Source: Yoonia sp. SS1-5
GTDB taxonomy: Bacteria; Pseudomonadota; Alphaproteobacteria; Rhodobacterales; Rhodobacteraceae
NCBI RefSeq assembly: GCF_038443705.2
Contig: NZ_CP151767.2
Span: 124,001 to 188,000 of the forward strand
Reading direction: 5' to 3'
DNA: 64,000 nucleotides
A program made the position numbers and the translations under genes. Within the stretch, counting starts at the first letter, position 1. Each line of letters starts with the position of its first letter. A model generated the notes under the pieces. It was not told the origin of the DNA. It searched no databases and worked only from the letters and a program-made list of their open reading frames with translations. Below are positions 1-7,741 of this stretch, in pieces.

Positions 1-1
1 G

Positions 2-781
2 GACTATTTCATCATCAACGTTCTGGTCGTGGGCTTTCTTTTTGTCCCGCTCGAACGGTTTTTCCCTGCCAGACCAGAGCAGACAGTGTTCCGCGCCGAA
101 TGGCAGGAGGACATGTTCTATTATCTTGTCAGTTCAATGCTGGTGCAGATTTTGGGCTTTATCACGCTGGCACCGGCCAACTACGTCAATGCGCAAATCC
201 CGCTGGACGACATGCGTATCTATATCACAACCCTGCCATTTCTTGTGCAGGTCCTGATCATCATGGCAGCCACTGATTTCGTTCAATATTGGGTGCATCG
301 GGCCTTTCACACGTTTCCGGTTCTGTGGCGCTTTCATTCGATCCACCATTCGACCAAAAAGATGGACTGGCTCGCCGGTGCCCGGATGCATTTTGCCGAG
401 ATCGCGATTTTGCGCAGTCTGACAGCACTGCCGATGTTCACGCTGGGCTTCAAGCCAGAGGCAATCCAGGCCTATCTGCTGGTTGTCTATTTCTATTCCA
501 GCTTTATCCACGCGAATATCGGCTGGAAATTCGGCTTTATCGAACGGTTCTTTGTAACCCCGCGTTTCCACCATTGGCATCACGGGTCAGACCGGGCGGC
601 GATTGATATCAATTATGCCAGCCACTTCCCCATCTATGACTGGCTTTTCGGCACGCATCACCTGCCGGAAAAAGAGTGGCCCGAAGCCTACGGGGTGATC
701 GGGGACACGGTGCCGAAGGGATATTGGCGCCAGTTTCTGCATCCGTTTTTGAAACCGAAACCGAAAGAACCGGCAGAGTAG
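2..781 (+). CDS. sterol desaturase / fatty acid hydroxylase family protein (5' truncated)
   Basis: The reading frame is open from the window edge, so the true start lies upstream; 259 residues are visible. It shows the histidine clusters of the membrane-bound di-iron hydroxylase/desaturase superfamily: HRAFH, then HSIHH, then HHWHH near the C-terminus, separated by hydrophobic membrane segments. These clusters bind two irons that activate oxygen to hydroxylate or desaturate a lipid in the inner membrane. The substrate cannot be read from the sequence; family members act on sterols, carotenoids, ether lipids and ornithine lipids. The C-terminus is a short Lys/Pro-rich tail. Confidence 0.85.
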   Translation, partial: DYFIINVLVVGFLFVPLERFFPARPEQTVFRAEWQEDMFYYLVSSMLVQILGFITLAPANYVNAQIPLDDMRIYITTLPFLVQVLIIMAATDFVQYWVHRAFHTFPVLWRFHSIHHSTKKMDWLAGARMHFAEIAILRSLTALPMFTLGFKPEAIQAYLLVVYFYSSFIHANIGWKFGFIERFFVTPRFHHWHHGSDRAAIDINYASHFPIYDWLFGTHHLPEKEWPEAYGVIGDTVPKGYWRQFLHPFLKPKPKEPAE

Positions 782-798
782 CGGGCCGACATCGCCCG

Positions 799-1791
799 CT
801 AGGCGGCCTTTGATGGCCCTTCGTCAGGCCGATCAAGGATGGTTTCGATTTCATTCATCTGGTCCTGCGTCAGCGGCCCGTGCGCAAGCGCGCCACACAG
901 GTCGTTGACCTGTGCGGGGGTGCGGAAACCGGGGATCGGCATCGCATTGGGCGTCCGCGCCCAAAGCCAGGCAAGGGCACCTTGGGCAAGGGTGCGCCCG
1001 TTTGCGGTAAGAATATCGCGCGTGTCGTTGATCTGGCCGAGATAGGTTTCGGCGATCCTGCCATCCTTGAAATAGTCCTGCCATCCCGGGTTGCTGCCCC
1101 GGATCTCGTCAGTGCCGAATTGCGTCTTGGCGTCGTATTTCCCGCCTAGCACCCCCATGGCAAGGGGGGAACGGATTAGCGCGAGCAGGTTCAGATTTTC
1201 GACGGCCGCAACCATGTTGCTTGCTGGCTTCAGCACGTTCGCGGCATGTTCCACCGCAGTGAAACCGGGGTGATCGGCGAAGGCGGCGGCACTTTCGGGG
1301 AGGTCCGTGGACCAGCCATAGGCCCCGATGATGCCATCCTCGTAAAGTTCGGCGAGCATGTCGAAAGCTGGCCTCGCGTCATCGACGGGCAATTCGTTGT
1401 TGTGGTGCAGGACCAGATCAATCCGGTCCCGCCCCAGTCGTTTGCGCGAGGCATCAATGGTCTGCCGGATGGTTTCGGGGGCATTGATCGGGCCGGTTAA
1501 TTGCCTGGTCTCGCTGTTGATGCCAAGGCCGATCTTGGTGGCGATGGCAATGTCGGGATGGTTTCTCAGCGCATCACCCAGCACAATTTCAGAATGCCCG
1601 CAGCCATAGGCCTGGGCCGTGTCGAAATGGGCAATACCGTGGTCCAGTGCTACGGCAATCGCGGCTTTGGAGGTGGCATCGTCAACGTCGCCCCAACCAA
1701 CGGCGCGCCCTTCCATGGTGAAAGGGCCGCCGATGGCCCAGCAACCAAGGCCAAGGGTGGGTTTTGCAGGAATGTGTTTGAAATCAGCCAT
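799..1791 (-). CDS. aldo/keto reductase
   Basis: A 330-residue protein starting MADFKHIPAK. The barrel begins GLGCWAIGG; the catalytic set is visible as FDTAQAYG (Asp and Tyr), ATKIG (Lys) and LVLHH (His). The family reduces aldehydes or ketones with NADPH in the cytoplasm; the substrate here is unknown. A longer frame reaches back to 1983, but that part only reads through the upstream MerR gene in another frame, so ATG 1791 is preferred. The start overlaps the end of the MerR gene by 8 bases, suggesting translational coupling and control by that regulator. Confidence 0.88.
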   Translation of the reverse strand: MADFKHIPAKPTLGLGCWAIGGPFTMEGRAVGWGDVDDATSKAAIAVALDHGIAHFDTAQAYGCGHSEIVLGDALRNHPDIAIATKIGLGINSETRQLTGPINAPETIRQTIDASRKRLGRDRIDLVLHHNNELPVDDARPAFDMLAELYEDGIIGAYGWSTDLPESAAAFADHPGFTAVEHAANVLKPASNMVAAVENLNLLALIRSPLAMGVLGGKYDAKTQFGTDEIRGSNPGWQDYFKDGRIAETYLGQINDTRDILTANGRTLAQGALAWLWARTPNAMPIPGFRTPAQVNDLCGALAHGPLTQDQMNEIETILDRPDEGPSKAA

Positions 1792-2161
1792 TTGTGACCT
1801 CCAATGATGTGCGGTAAAGCGAGATTTTGTGGTCGAGGAAATGCTTGCAGGCTTCCAGTTCGGCTTGCCGATGCGCCAATGTGACGGCGTGCTGTTCAAG
1901 CAGGGCAAGCCGCTGGGCGCGCTCTTGCGGGTCGTCACTGTCGGGCGCGTGGGCCGAGACCGCAAAACGTTTGACATTATCAAGCGGCATCCCGGTGGCG
2001 CGCAGCCGTTCCAGCGTGGTCAGCCAATCAATGTCGTCACTGCTGAACACCCGCCAACCGCGCGCGTCGCGCCTGATCGGGGCGAGCATGCCGGATTTCT
2101 CATAGAAACGGATCGTATCCTGGGTCAGGCCCGAGCGGGCGGATGCTTCGTTGATTCGCAT
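1784..2161 (-). CDS. MerR family transcriptional regulator
   Basis: A 125-residue protein with an N-terminal winged helix-turn-helix typical of MerR (MRINEASARSGLTQDTIRFYE, then the wing around residues 30-45) and a long dimerisation helix rich in Gln, Glu and Leu (residues 75-110). There is no Cys-rich metal site, so it is more like the MerR regulators that accompany aldo/keto reductases than metal sensors. GGAGGA lies 6-7 bases before the ATG. It is first in a two-gene unit with the overlapping aldo/keto reductase and probably controls its own promoter at 2184-2214. Confidence 0.88.
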   Translation of the reverse strand: MRINEASARSGLTQDTIRFYEKSGMLAPIRRDARGWRVFSSDDIDWLTTLERLRATGMPLDNVKRFAVSAHAPDSDDPQERAQRLALLEQHAVTLAHRQAELEACKHFLDHKISLYRTSLEVTNG

Positions 2162-2183
2162 GGATTTTCCTCCGATGGCTGAT

Positions 2184-2214
2184 GGGGTAGCCTATTGGAG
2201 TGACTCCAGGTCAA
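2184..2214 (-). promoter_or_regulatory. candidate MerR-type promoter/operator
   Basis: On the minus strand a TTGACC -35 (2209-2214) is followed by a 19-base spacer and a weak -10 (TACCCC, 2184-2189). The dyad TGGAGTGACTCCA (2196-2208) lies inside the spacer. A long spacer containing the dyad is the hallmark of MerR-regulated promoters. The weak -10 keeps confidence moderate. Confidence 0.4.
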
Positions 2215-2339
2215 GCGGGTTTTTGTGGGTTGGTTACGGTCAGGGCGCGCGACCGCAACGCCCTTGGTGCCTTTGCGTCGCGGTGAGGGCGGTACCCTAT
2301 CACCCAGGGCTGAAGGCCAGTTCGACGACGGCGATATGC

Positions 2340-3836
2340 CTAGAATTGGGGATCTTCACCCTGTTGCCATGGTTTCACAAGGTTCCCAAAGCGGGTGAAT
2401 TGGCCTTCAAACGATAGCTCGACCGTGCCGATGGGGCCGTGACGCTGCTTGCCGATCACAACTTCGGCCTTGCCGTGCAGGCGCTCCATCTCTTCTTGCC
2501 AGGCGGCCATCTTTTCCATCTCGTGATCGCCGGGTTTTTCGCGCTCTTTATAATATTCCTCGCGGAACACGAACATGACCACATCCGCATCCTGCTCGAT
2601 TGATCCGGATTCGCGCAGGTCGGACAATTGCGGGCGCTTGTCTTCGCGGGATTCGACCTGACGTGATAGCTGTGACAGGGCGACAACCGGAATATTCAGT
2701 TCCTTCGCAATCGCTTTCAGCCCCATTGTGATTTCCGAGATTTCGTTGACCCGGTTTTCGGATCGGCCCGTGCCGCGCACCAGCTGCAAATAGTCCACCA
2801 TCAGCACGTCCAGACCATGGGTCCGTTTCAGCCGCCGGGCGCGGGCGGCAAGCTGTGCGATTGGCAAGGCAGGCGTGTCGTCAATATAGAGCGGGCAAGC
2901 CTCTAGCGACTTGGCCGCATCGACGAACCGGCGAAACTCTGCCTCGGTCATGTCACCGCGCCGGATCTGTTCGGACGGCACCTCGGATGCCTCCGACAGG
3001 ATACGCGCCGCAAGCTGTTCTGCCGACATCTCAAGGCTGTAAAAGCCGACAACGCCGCCATTCACCGCACCTTCGCTGCCATCGGGCAGGGTGCCTTTCT
3101 TGTAGGCCTTGGCAATGTTGAAGGCGATATTGGTGGCCAGAGAGGTTTTGCCCATCGACGGCCGACCCGCAAGGATCAAGAGGTCGGATTTGTGCAGGCC
3201 GCCCAGTTTCTTGTCCATATCGACCAGACCGGTAGAGACACCCGCAAGTCCCCCATCACGCTGATAGGCGGCGTTGGCCACATTCACCGCGTCGGTGACG
3301 GCCCGCAGGAAAGATTGAAACCCCTGTTCGGTCGTGCCCTGTTCGGCCAGCGCATAAAGGGCTTGTTCGGCCTCGACAATTTGTTCCTTGGGCTCGCTTT
3401 CCACGTCTACCTTGGCGGCCTTGTCCGAGATATTGCGCCCGACCTGGATCAGCTCGCGCCGCACGGACAGATCATAAATCATCTGGGCATAATCGCGCGC
3501 GGCAAAGGCAGAAATCGCGGCGCCGGCAAGCCGGGCCAGATAGGCCGGGCCGCCAAGCTCTTTGAGCCCATCATCATCTTCGAGAAAGGTTTTCAATGTC
3601 ACCGGGCTGGCAAGCGCGTTTTTGGCGATCCGCTGGGCGGCAACATCAAAAATACGGGCATGCACCGGGTCATAGAAATGTTTGGGGCCGACGATGGATG
3701 CGACACGGTCGAACACGTCATTATTGGTCAGGATCGCGCCCAGCAATTGCTGTTCGGCCTCGATAGAGTGGGGCATCAGATCGGCGGCAGCTTCTTCGAC
3801 GCCGGTTGCATTGAATGCAGTAATTTCGTTCATCAC
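2340..3836 (-). CDS. dnaB: replicative DNA helicase DnaB
   Basis: A 498-residue hexameric helicase that unwinds the replication fork 5' to 3' on the lagging strand. The N-terminal primase-interacting domain begins around PHSIEAEQQLLGAIL (residues 22-36). The RecA-like C-terminal domain has Walker A AGRPSMGKTSLA, Walker B MVDYLQLV, and the segment LSDLRESGSIEQDADVV. Length is normal and there is no intein. It stands downstream of pyrC-pyrE on the same strand, with a 226-base gap, so it probably has its own promoter. The C-terminus ends shortly after the conserved GPIGTVELSFEGQFTRF motif, as in other DnaB proteins. Confidence 0.97.
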   Translation of the reverse strand: MMNEITAFNATGVEEAAADLMPHSIEAEQQLLGAILTNNDVFDRVASIVGPKHFYDPVHARIFDVAAQRIAKNALASPVTLKTFLEDDDGLKELGGPAYLARLAGAAISAFAARDYAQMIYDLSVRRELIQVGRNISDKAAKVDVESEPKEQIVEAEQALYALAEQGTTEQGFQSFLRAVTDAVNVANAAYQRDGGLAGVSTGLVDMDKKLGGLHKSDLLILAGRPSMGKTSLATNIAFNIAKAYKKGTLPDGSEGAVNGGVVGFYSLEMSAEQLAARILSEASEVPSEQIRRGDMTEAEFRRFVDAAKSLEACPLYIDDTPALPIAQLAARARRLKRTHGLDVLMVDYLQLVRGTGRSENRVNEISEITMGLKAIAKELNIPVVALSQLSRQVESREDKRPQLSDLRESGSIEQDADVVMFVFREEYYKEREKPGDHEMEKMAAWQEEMERLHGKAEVVIGKQRHGPIGTVELSFEGQFTRFGNLVKPWQQGEDPQF

Positions 3837-3955
3837 CCTACCTCACTTGTCCCGCGTGCCTCTTAACAGGTGTCCCGCAGGCGCGACCATCGGGAAATGA
3901 TGGTGGATAGGCGGCGGGATAAACGTGTGGACAGTTTTTCCTGAGCCTACCGTCT

Positions 3956-3970
3956 ACCACAGTTTGTGGT
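3956..3970. repeat. short perfect hairpin between pyrE and dnaB
   Basis: ACCACA-GTT-TGTGGT is a perfect 6-3-6 inverted repeat in the 226-base gap between pyrE and dnaB. TTTT follows on the plus strand, but no plus-strand gene feeds into it. It may be an operator or a weak pause site; function is unknown. Confidence 0.35.
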
Positions 3971-4062
3971 TTTGACCAAAGGCAACACCAGATCAGCCTA
4001 GCCCTACCGATTCTGCCGGCGATTTGTGCACAGAGCTGTGTGTAAGTTTTTTGGCCGGATGG

Positions 4063-4731
4063 TTAAGCTGGCTGCCAGCCTGCGGGGTCGTTCAAATAGG
4101 CCTCGACCGCTGCCAGGGTCTCGGCGTCATAGGCATTTTGCGCCTTTGCCTCGGCCAACACATCCCACCATGTGCACAGGTGGATCAGCTTGACGCCGTG
4201 ATCGGCGAGGTTTTCGTGCACACCCGCAAAGATGTCATAGAAAAAGATCACGGCCGTGGCGTTACAAGTCGCACCTGTTTCACGGATCGCATCCACAAAT
4301 GACAGCTTTGATCCGCCATCTGTGGTCAGATCCTCAACCAGCAAAACCCGCTGGCCTTCGGTCATGACGCCTTCGATCCGGGCGTTGCGTCCGTAGCCTT
4401 TGGGCTTTTTCCGAACATAGGTCATGGGCAGCGCCATGCGTTCGGCAACAAAGGCGGAAAACGGGATGCCGGCCGTCTCACCACCGGCAATATTGTCAAA
4501 TGCCTCAAACCCGGCCTCACGCATGATCGTGACGGTCAGGAAATCCATCAACACCGCCCTGATCCGGGGAAATGAGACCAGTTTGCGGCAATCCACATAG
4601 GTGGGGGCCTTTTTGCCCGATGCATGTGTGAACGGGTCGCGTGCGTTGAAATCTATCGCGCCGATTTCGATCAACATGCGGGCGCTGAGCCGGGCCATTT
4701 CTTCTTTGGTGGGGAATGCTGTCGGGATCAT
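4063..4731 (-). CDS. pyrE: orotate phosphoribosyltransferase
   Basis: A 222-residue enzyme of UMP synthesis that joins orotate to PRPP to give orotidine 5'-phosphate. The PRPP-binding loop is seen as [13 protein letters not shown]; the catalytic flexible-loop region is [17 protein letters not shown]. It is a cytoplasmic dimer in known cases. The gene follows pyrC on the minus strand with a 41-base gap, so the two consecutive-pathway enzymes appear co-transcribed. Length matches alphaproteobacterial PyrE. The N-terminus ([17 protein letters not shown]) is unremarkable. Confidence 0.96.
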   Translation of the reverse strand: MIPTAFPTKEEMARLSARMLIEIGAIDFNARDPFTHASGKKAPTYVDCRKLVSFPRIRAVLMDFLTVTIMREAGFEAFDNIAGGETAGIPFSAFVAERMALPMTYVRKKPKGYGRNARIEGVMTEGQRVLLVEDLTTDGGSKLSFVDAIRETGATCNATAVIFFYDIFAGVHENLADHGVKLIHLCTWWDVLAEAKAQNAYDAETLAAVEAYLNDPAGWQPA

Positions 4732-4772
4732 GGCGCGGACCTAATTATTGCGTCGTGGAAAAGAGGGGCGCG

Positions 4773-5825
4773 TCAGGGGATGACACGCCAGTGAAGATCA
4801 AAGCCCGGATCAAAAACCGTCACAGGACCATCATCCGTTGCGATATGGTCGGGATAGACCACCGGGTCACCCTTTTGCAGGGTCACCGTTGCCTCGTTGG
4901 GGGGCAGCCCGTAATAGAGCGGCCCGTTGAGGGATGTGAACGCCTCGAGCTTTTTCAGTTTTCCTGCGGCCTCAAACACTTCTGCCAGGCAGGACAGGGT
5001 GTTGGTCGCGGTGAAACAGCCCGCACAGCCGCAGGGCTGCAGCTTGGCGGGGTCCGTGTGCGGTGCGCTGTCTGTCCCAAGGAAAAACCGTTTGTCGCCG
5101 GATATGGCTGCTTGCACAAGGGCCACGCGATGGGTTTCGCGCTTGGCGACGGGCAGGCAGTAATAGTGCGGCTTGATCCCGCCTGCCAGAATATGGTTGC
5201 GGTTGATGATCAGGTGATGGGTCGTGATCGTGGCAGCCAGGTTCTTATGGGTGTCGCGCACATAGTCGACGGCCTGCTGCGTTGTCACATGCTCCATCAC
5301 GATTTTCAGGTCGGGCACCTTTTTCCGCAGTGGTTTCAGGACCTTGTCGATAAACACGGCCTCGCGGTCGAAAATGTCAATATCGGGGTCGGTCACCTCG
5401 CCATGAACGCAAAGCGGCATGCCGATATCGGCCATTGTTTCCAGCACCGGGCGGACCTTGTCGAAATCCGTGACCCCCGAGGCCGAGTTTGTGGTCGCGC
5501 CGGCAGGATAGAGTTTCACCGCCGTGGCGATCCCCTTTTCATGCGCCATGGCCACATCTGCGGGATCCGTATCCTCGGTCAGATACAAGGTCATCAGCGG
5601 GGTGAAATCCATCTCGGCGGGCAGGGCGGCCATGATCCGGTCACGGTAGTCATTGGCCTGACTTGCAGTCACAACCGGCGGCACCAGATTGGGCATGATA
5701 ATAGCGCGCGCAAAATGCCGGGCCGTTTCGGGCAGAACCGCCTTCAACATGGCCCCGTCGCGCAGGTGCAGATGCCAGTCATCGGGCCGGCGCAGTTTCA
5801 GCGTGGTGATCTCTTTTTCGCTCAT
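4773..5825 (-). CDS. pyrC: dihydroorotase
   Basis: A 350-residue class II (E. coli-type) dihydroorotase that cyclises carbamoyl-aspartate to dihydroorotate. The zinc-binding HxH is in DWHLHLRDG near the N-terminus; the Lys expected to be carboxylated is in [13 protein letters not shown]; further His ligands are in CVHGE and MEHVTT; the catalytic Asp is in LGTDSAPH. Length matches E. coli PyrC (348). It is upstream of pyrE and transcribed with it. The region before its start leads straight into integrase debris, so the promoter must lie within about 110 bases. Confidence 0.96.
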   Translation of the reverse strand: MSEKEITTLKLRRPDDWHLHLRDGAMLKAVLPETARHFARAIIMPNLVPPVVTASQANDYRDRIMAALPAEMDFTPLMTLYLTEDTDPADVAMAHEKGIATAVKLYPAGATTNSASGVTDFDKVRPVLETMADIGMPLCVHGEVTDPDIDIFDREAVFIDKVLKPLRKKVPDLKIVMEHVTTQQAVDYVRDTHKNLAATITTHHLIINRNHILAGGIKPHYYCLPVAKRETHRVALVQAAISGDKRFFLGTDSAPHTDPAKLQPCGCAGCFTATNTLSCLAEVFEAAGKLKKLEAFTSLNGPLYYGLPPNEATVTLQKGDPVVYPDHIATDDGPVTVFDPGFDLHWRVIP

Positions 5826-5938
5826 AGGTGTCGATTACACCCTTCGTCGGGCGGTGACCATAGGTGTAAGGCGTCAGATGACGTTGACCATTGTCCCCAG
5901 CGGCAAGCTGATGTCAGAAAAGCAGGCAATGGGGCTGT

Positions 5939-6133
5939 GACCTGCGGCAGACCTACAAGACGCTGTCCAGTGAGGCGGGACTGACAAAGACCGACGTGAT
6001 GATCCTGATGAACCATGCCGACGGCGACGTGAACGACGGCTATGTGACGCGCAACAAGATCGCCGAGGACTACCTGCGCGGCCAACAAGAGACCATGAGC
6101 CGATACTTGATGGCGGCCTGCAACCGGGGATAA
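5939..6133 (+). pseudogene. C-terminal remnant of a tyrosine-family site-specific integrase
   Basis: This frame encodes 64 residues beginning DLRQTYKTL, matching the HDLRRTF box that carries the Arg of tyrosine recombinases. LMNHADGDVNDGYV follows, corresponding to the LxH...YI region that precedes the active-site Tyr, and the piece ends at TAA 6131-6133. No start codon or upstream catalytic domain is present, and the usual His before DLR reads as Cys. It is therefore a decayed 3' end of an integrase, probably P4/phage type. It lies 540 bases from tRNA-Thr, a common attachment target. Confidence 0.75.
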
Positions 6134-6675
6134 GTCTCTGTTCTATTTATGGAAAAATCTAACCCCTCTTTACCGGGCCGCTGCGCTCCGGTAACGTCCG
6201 CACTTTCGACCATGTATCCGCGTCGGCTGACTGGGACGTGCCGCATGTGGGGAGCGCCCGGTTACGCAGGGGCGCGGGGTAATCCAGTGGGCGTAAAGCG
6301 CCAAGGCCCTGTCACTCAACCGGCTGCCAAGGCGAGGCAGTCCCGAGTGATGGGACTGAACATGACCCCAGAAATAGATGACATTGTCCAACTTGTCGTT
6401 GCCCGCGTACGCGATGAACTGGTGACACCTGAATGGCTGAGACCCGGCCAAGCCGCATCCTACTGTGGCCTGACGGCTCGCGGGCTTGAAGGCCTTCGAT
6501 ACACCCCGGCCCTCGTGCAAGCGCATTGCGAAATACTCTTAGCGGTCACTTGGACACAACCAGTATAGGGCTGCGTCAACTCCCGGGAGGTCGCCGCTTT
6601 TCCGGACTAAAGCGTGGAAAAACCGTCCTAAAACCCGTCTTAGGATCCAAAGCACAGCTAAGTGTCTGATTTTAA
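6134..6675. other. degraded intergenic tract between integrase remnant and tRNA-Thr
   Basis: No intact gene is supported. The only coding trace is the short frame at 6362-6568, which looks like a broken helix-turn-helix protein. With the integrase remnant this is best read as the residue of an excised or decayed mobile element. No duplicate of the tRNA 3' end was found by eye in this stretch. Confidence 0.5.
6362..6568 (+). pseudogene. truncated excisionase/AlpA-like helix-turn-helix protein
   Basis: The frame starting MTPEIDDIVQ encodes 68 residues. Residues 23-46 (PEWLRPGQAASYCGLTARGL) resemble the DNA-binding helix-turn-helix of small excisionase or AlpA-type proteins, which usually go on with a Lys/Arg-rich wing and a C-terminal helix. 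Here the sequence after GLEGLR loses that pattern, and pieces resembling a continuation appear in other frames, suggesting a frameshift. A start further upstream (6149) is possible but adds only low-complexity residues. Lying beside an integrase remnant, an excisionase role is plausible but inferred. Confidence 0.35.
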
Positions 6676-6751
6676 TGGTGCCCCCACACGGACTCGAACC
6701 GCGGACCTACTGATTACAAATCAGTTGCTCTACCAGCTGAGCTATAGGGGC
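6676..6751 (-). tRNA. tRNA-Thr (anticodon TGT)
   Basis: The minus strand folds into a full cloverleaf of 76 bases with encoded CCA (6676-6678). The acceptor is GCCCCTA pairing with TGGGGGC, the D-arm starts AGCTCAGC, the anticodon stem ACTGA/TCAGT holds loop TTTGTAA with anticodon TGT, and the T-loop is GGTTCGAGTCC. It decodes ACN threonine codons, mainly ACA/ACG. Confidence 0.95.
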
Positions 6752-6834
6752 ACTGCGCGGCGACCTAGCATTGCGTTGTTGACTTGGCAATATGACAATT
6801 CGCTGTCGCCGGAAAAATTTGCGTCAGCGCGGCT

Positions 6835-7404
6835 TTAACCGCGCCAGCTGCGGATTGGACCGCAATCCATATGGACAAAGTTGGACCCGCGATAGCGACC
6901 CACACCACCAGCCCGGCAGGCGATCGCCGCGTTGGCCATCTGTTCCGTGCTGCGGCTGCGCAGGCGCAGATCAGCAGCCTGACCCCGCATGTGCAGCGAG
7001 TTGCGCGCCACACCGGATGACCGGCTGCGCAGCATCGCATTTGTCTTTGGGGACCGGTAGCCGGACAAAAGCAGATAGGGTTCGTCAGTGGCCATCAGGT
7101 TCAGGGATGCCGACATGATGTCGATGGTGCGCAAATCCATCTGGATCGCTTCACCTGTCCGCCAATCGCGCATGAAAATGTTAATCTCGCGCACCGCATC
7201 GGCGATGTAGTCGCCGTCAATCCAGTAGATCGTCTCGATCCGTTCACCCGTCCGACCCGAATGCATCGCGATCCGGCGGATATCGCCGGCACCGCGCAGG
7301 AAGCCTGCCGCATTGCTGTAAGTAGGCGCCGCTGCAACAGCTGTCGCGGCAAAAGCACCCAATAATCCACGCCGGGTCATGCCCGAGGAGTCATTTTTCA
7401 TCAT
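6835..7404 (-). CDS. DUF882 / YcbK-like peptidase M15 family protein (Tat exported)
   Basis: A 189-residue protein with a twin-arginine signal (MTRRGLLGAFAAT after a short N-region), so it is probably exported folded to the periplasm. The rest is a DUF882/peptidase M15A domain related to D,D- or L,D-carboxypeptidases that trim peptidoglycan: SGYRSPKTNAML, then NSLHMRGQAADLRL (zinc His and Asp) and NFVHMDCG (His). Two adjacent ATGs (7404 and 7401) could start it. It is divergent from an L,D-transpeptidase, the same pairing as E. coli ycbK and ycbB, supporting a role in cell-wall remodelling. Confidence 0.9.
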   Translation of the reverse strand: MMKNDSSGMTRRGLLGAFAATAVAAAPTYSNAAGFLRGAGDIRRIAMHSGRTGERIETIYWIDGDYIADAVREINIFMRDWRTGEAIQMDLRTIDIMSASLNLMATDEPYLLLSGYRSPKTNAMLRSRSSGVARNSLHMRGQAADLRLRSRSTEQMANAAIACRAGGVGRYRGSNFVHMDCGPIRSWRG

Positions 7405-7741
7405 ATTATGTAGCGCCTGTCCCGTCGCCCACTCTACTTTTCCGCTGTTTCGCGGATTTACACCATGCCCCCAGATGCAGGGGCCTTATGGCATATTTTG
7501 ATTCGATCACCAAGAACTACTTAGCGCAATTTGCGTTAAATTCCTCACAATGAGCGAGATTCGGCGCAGGATTTCTCAAAATTTTGGCATCTGAGCAAAA
7601 GGAAGGCGGCGGTAAGGCAACACCGTCACACTCTTGCGGCATTACCGCGTCATTGTGAGTAGACTTCTGCAGGGTATGGATATTGATACTCTGGTATGTG
7701 GTCTGCATGCGCTAGGCTATGTCTGTTTTTGAGGGGGATCA
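7405..7741. other. divergent intergenic region, cell-wall gene pair
   Basis: A 337-base, relatively AT-rich region that must hold promoters for the DUF882 gene (minus) and the L,D-transpeptidase (plus). A loose inverted repeat (GCGGTAA near 7608 and TTACCGC near 7644) is visible. No convincing ORF or RNA gene was recognised. Confidence 0.4.

Noticed and set aside
3837..4062. Possible DnaA boxes or origin between dnaB and pyrE
   Set aside because: Only loose TGTGGA/CCACA words are present, with no clustered TTATCCACA boxes.
4716..5984. 422-residue plus-strand ORF opposite pyrC
   Set aside because: It lies antisense to a complete pyrC with all motifs. Its composition (His, Gln, Gly, Arg-rich) is typical of a shadow frame in high-GC DNA.
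6289..6301. 13 bases GGGCGTAAAGCGC matching a conserved 16S rRNA segment
   Set aside because: Flanking bases do not match rRNA; it is a chance match, not an rRNA fragment.
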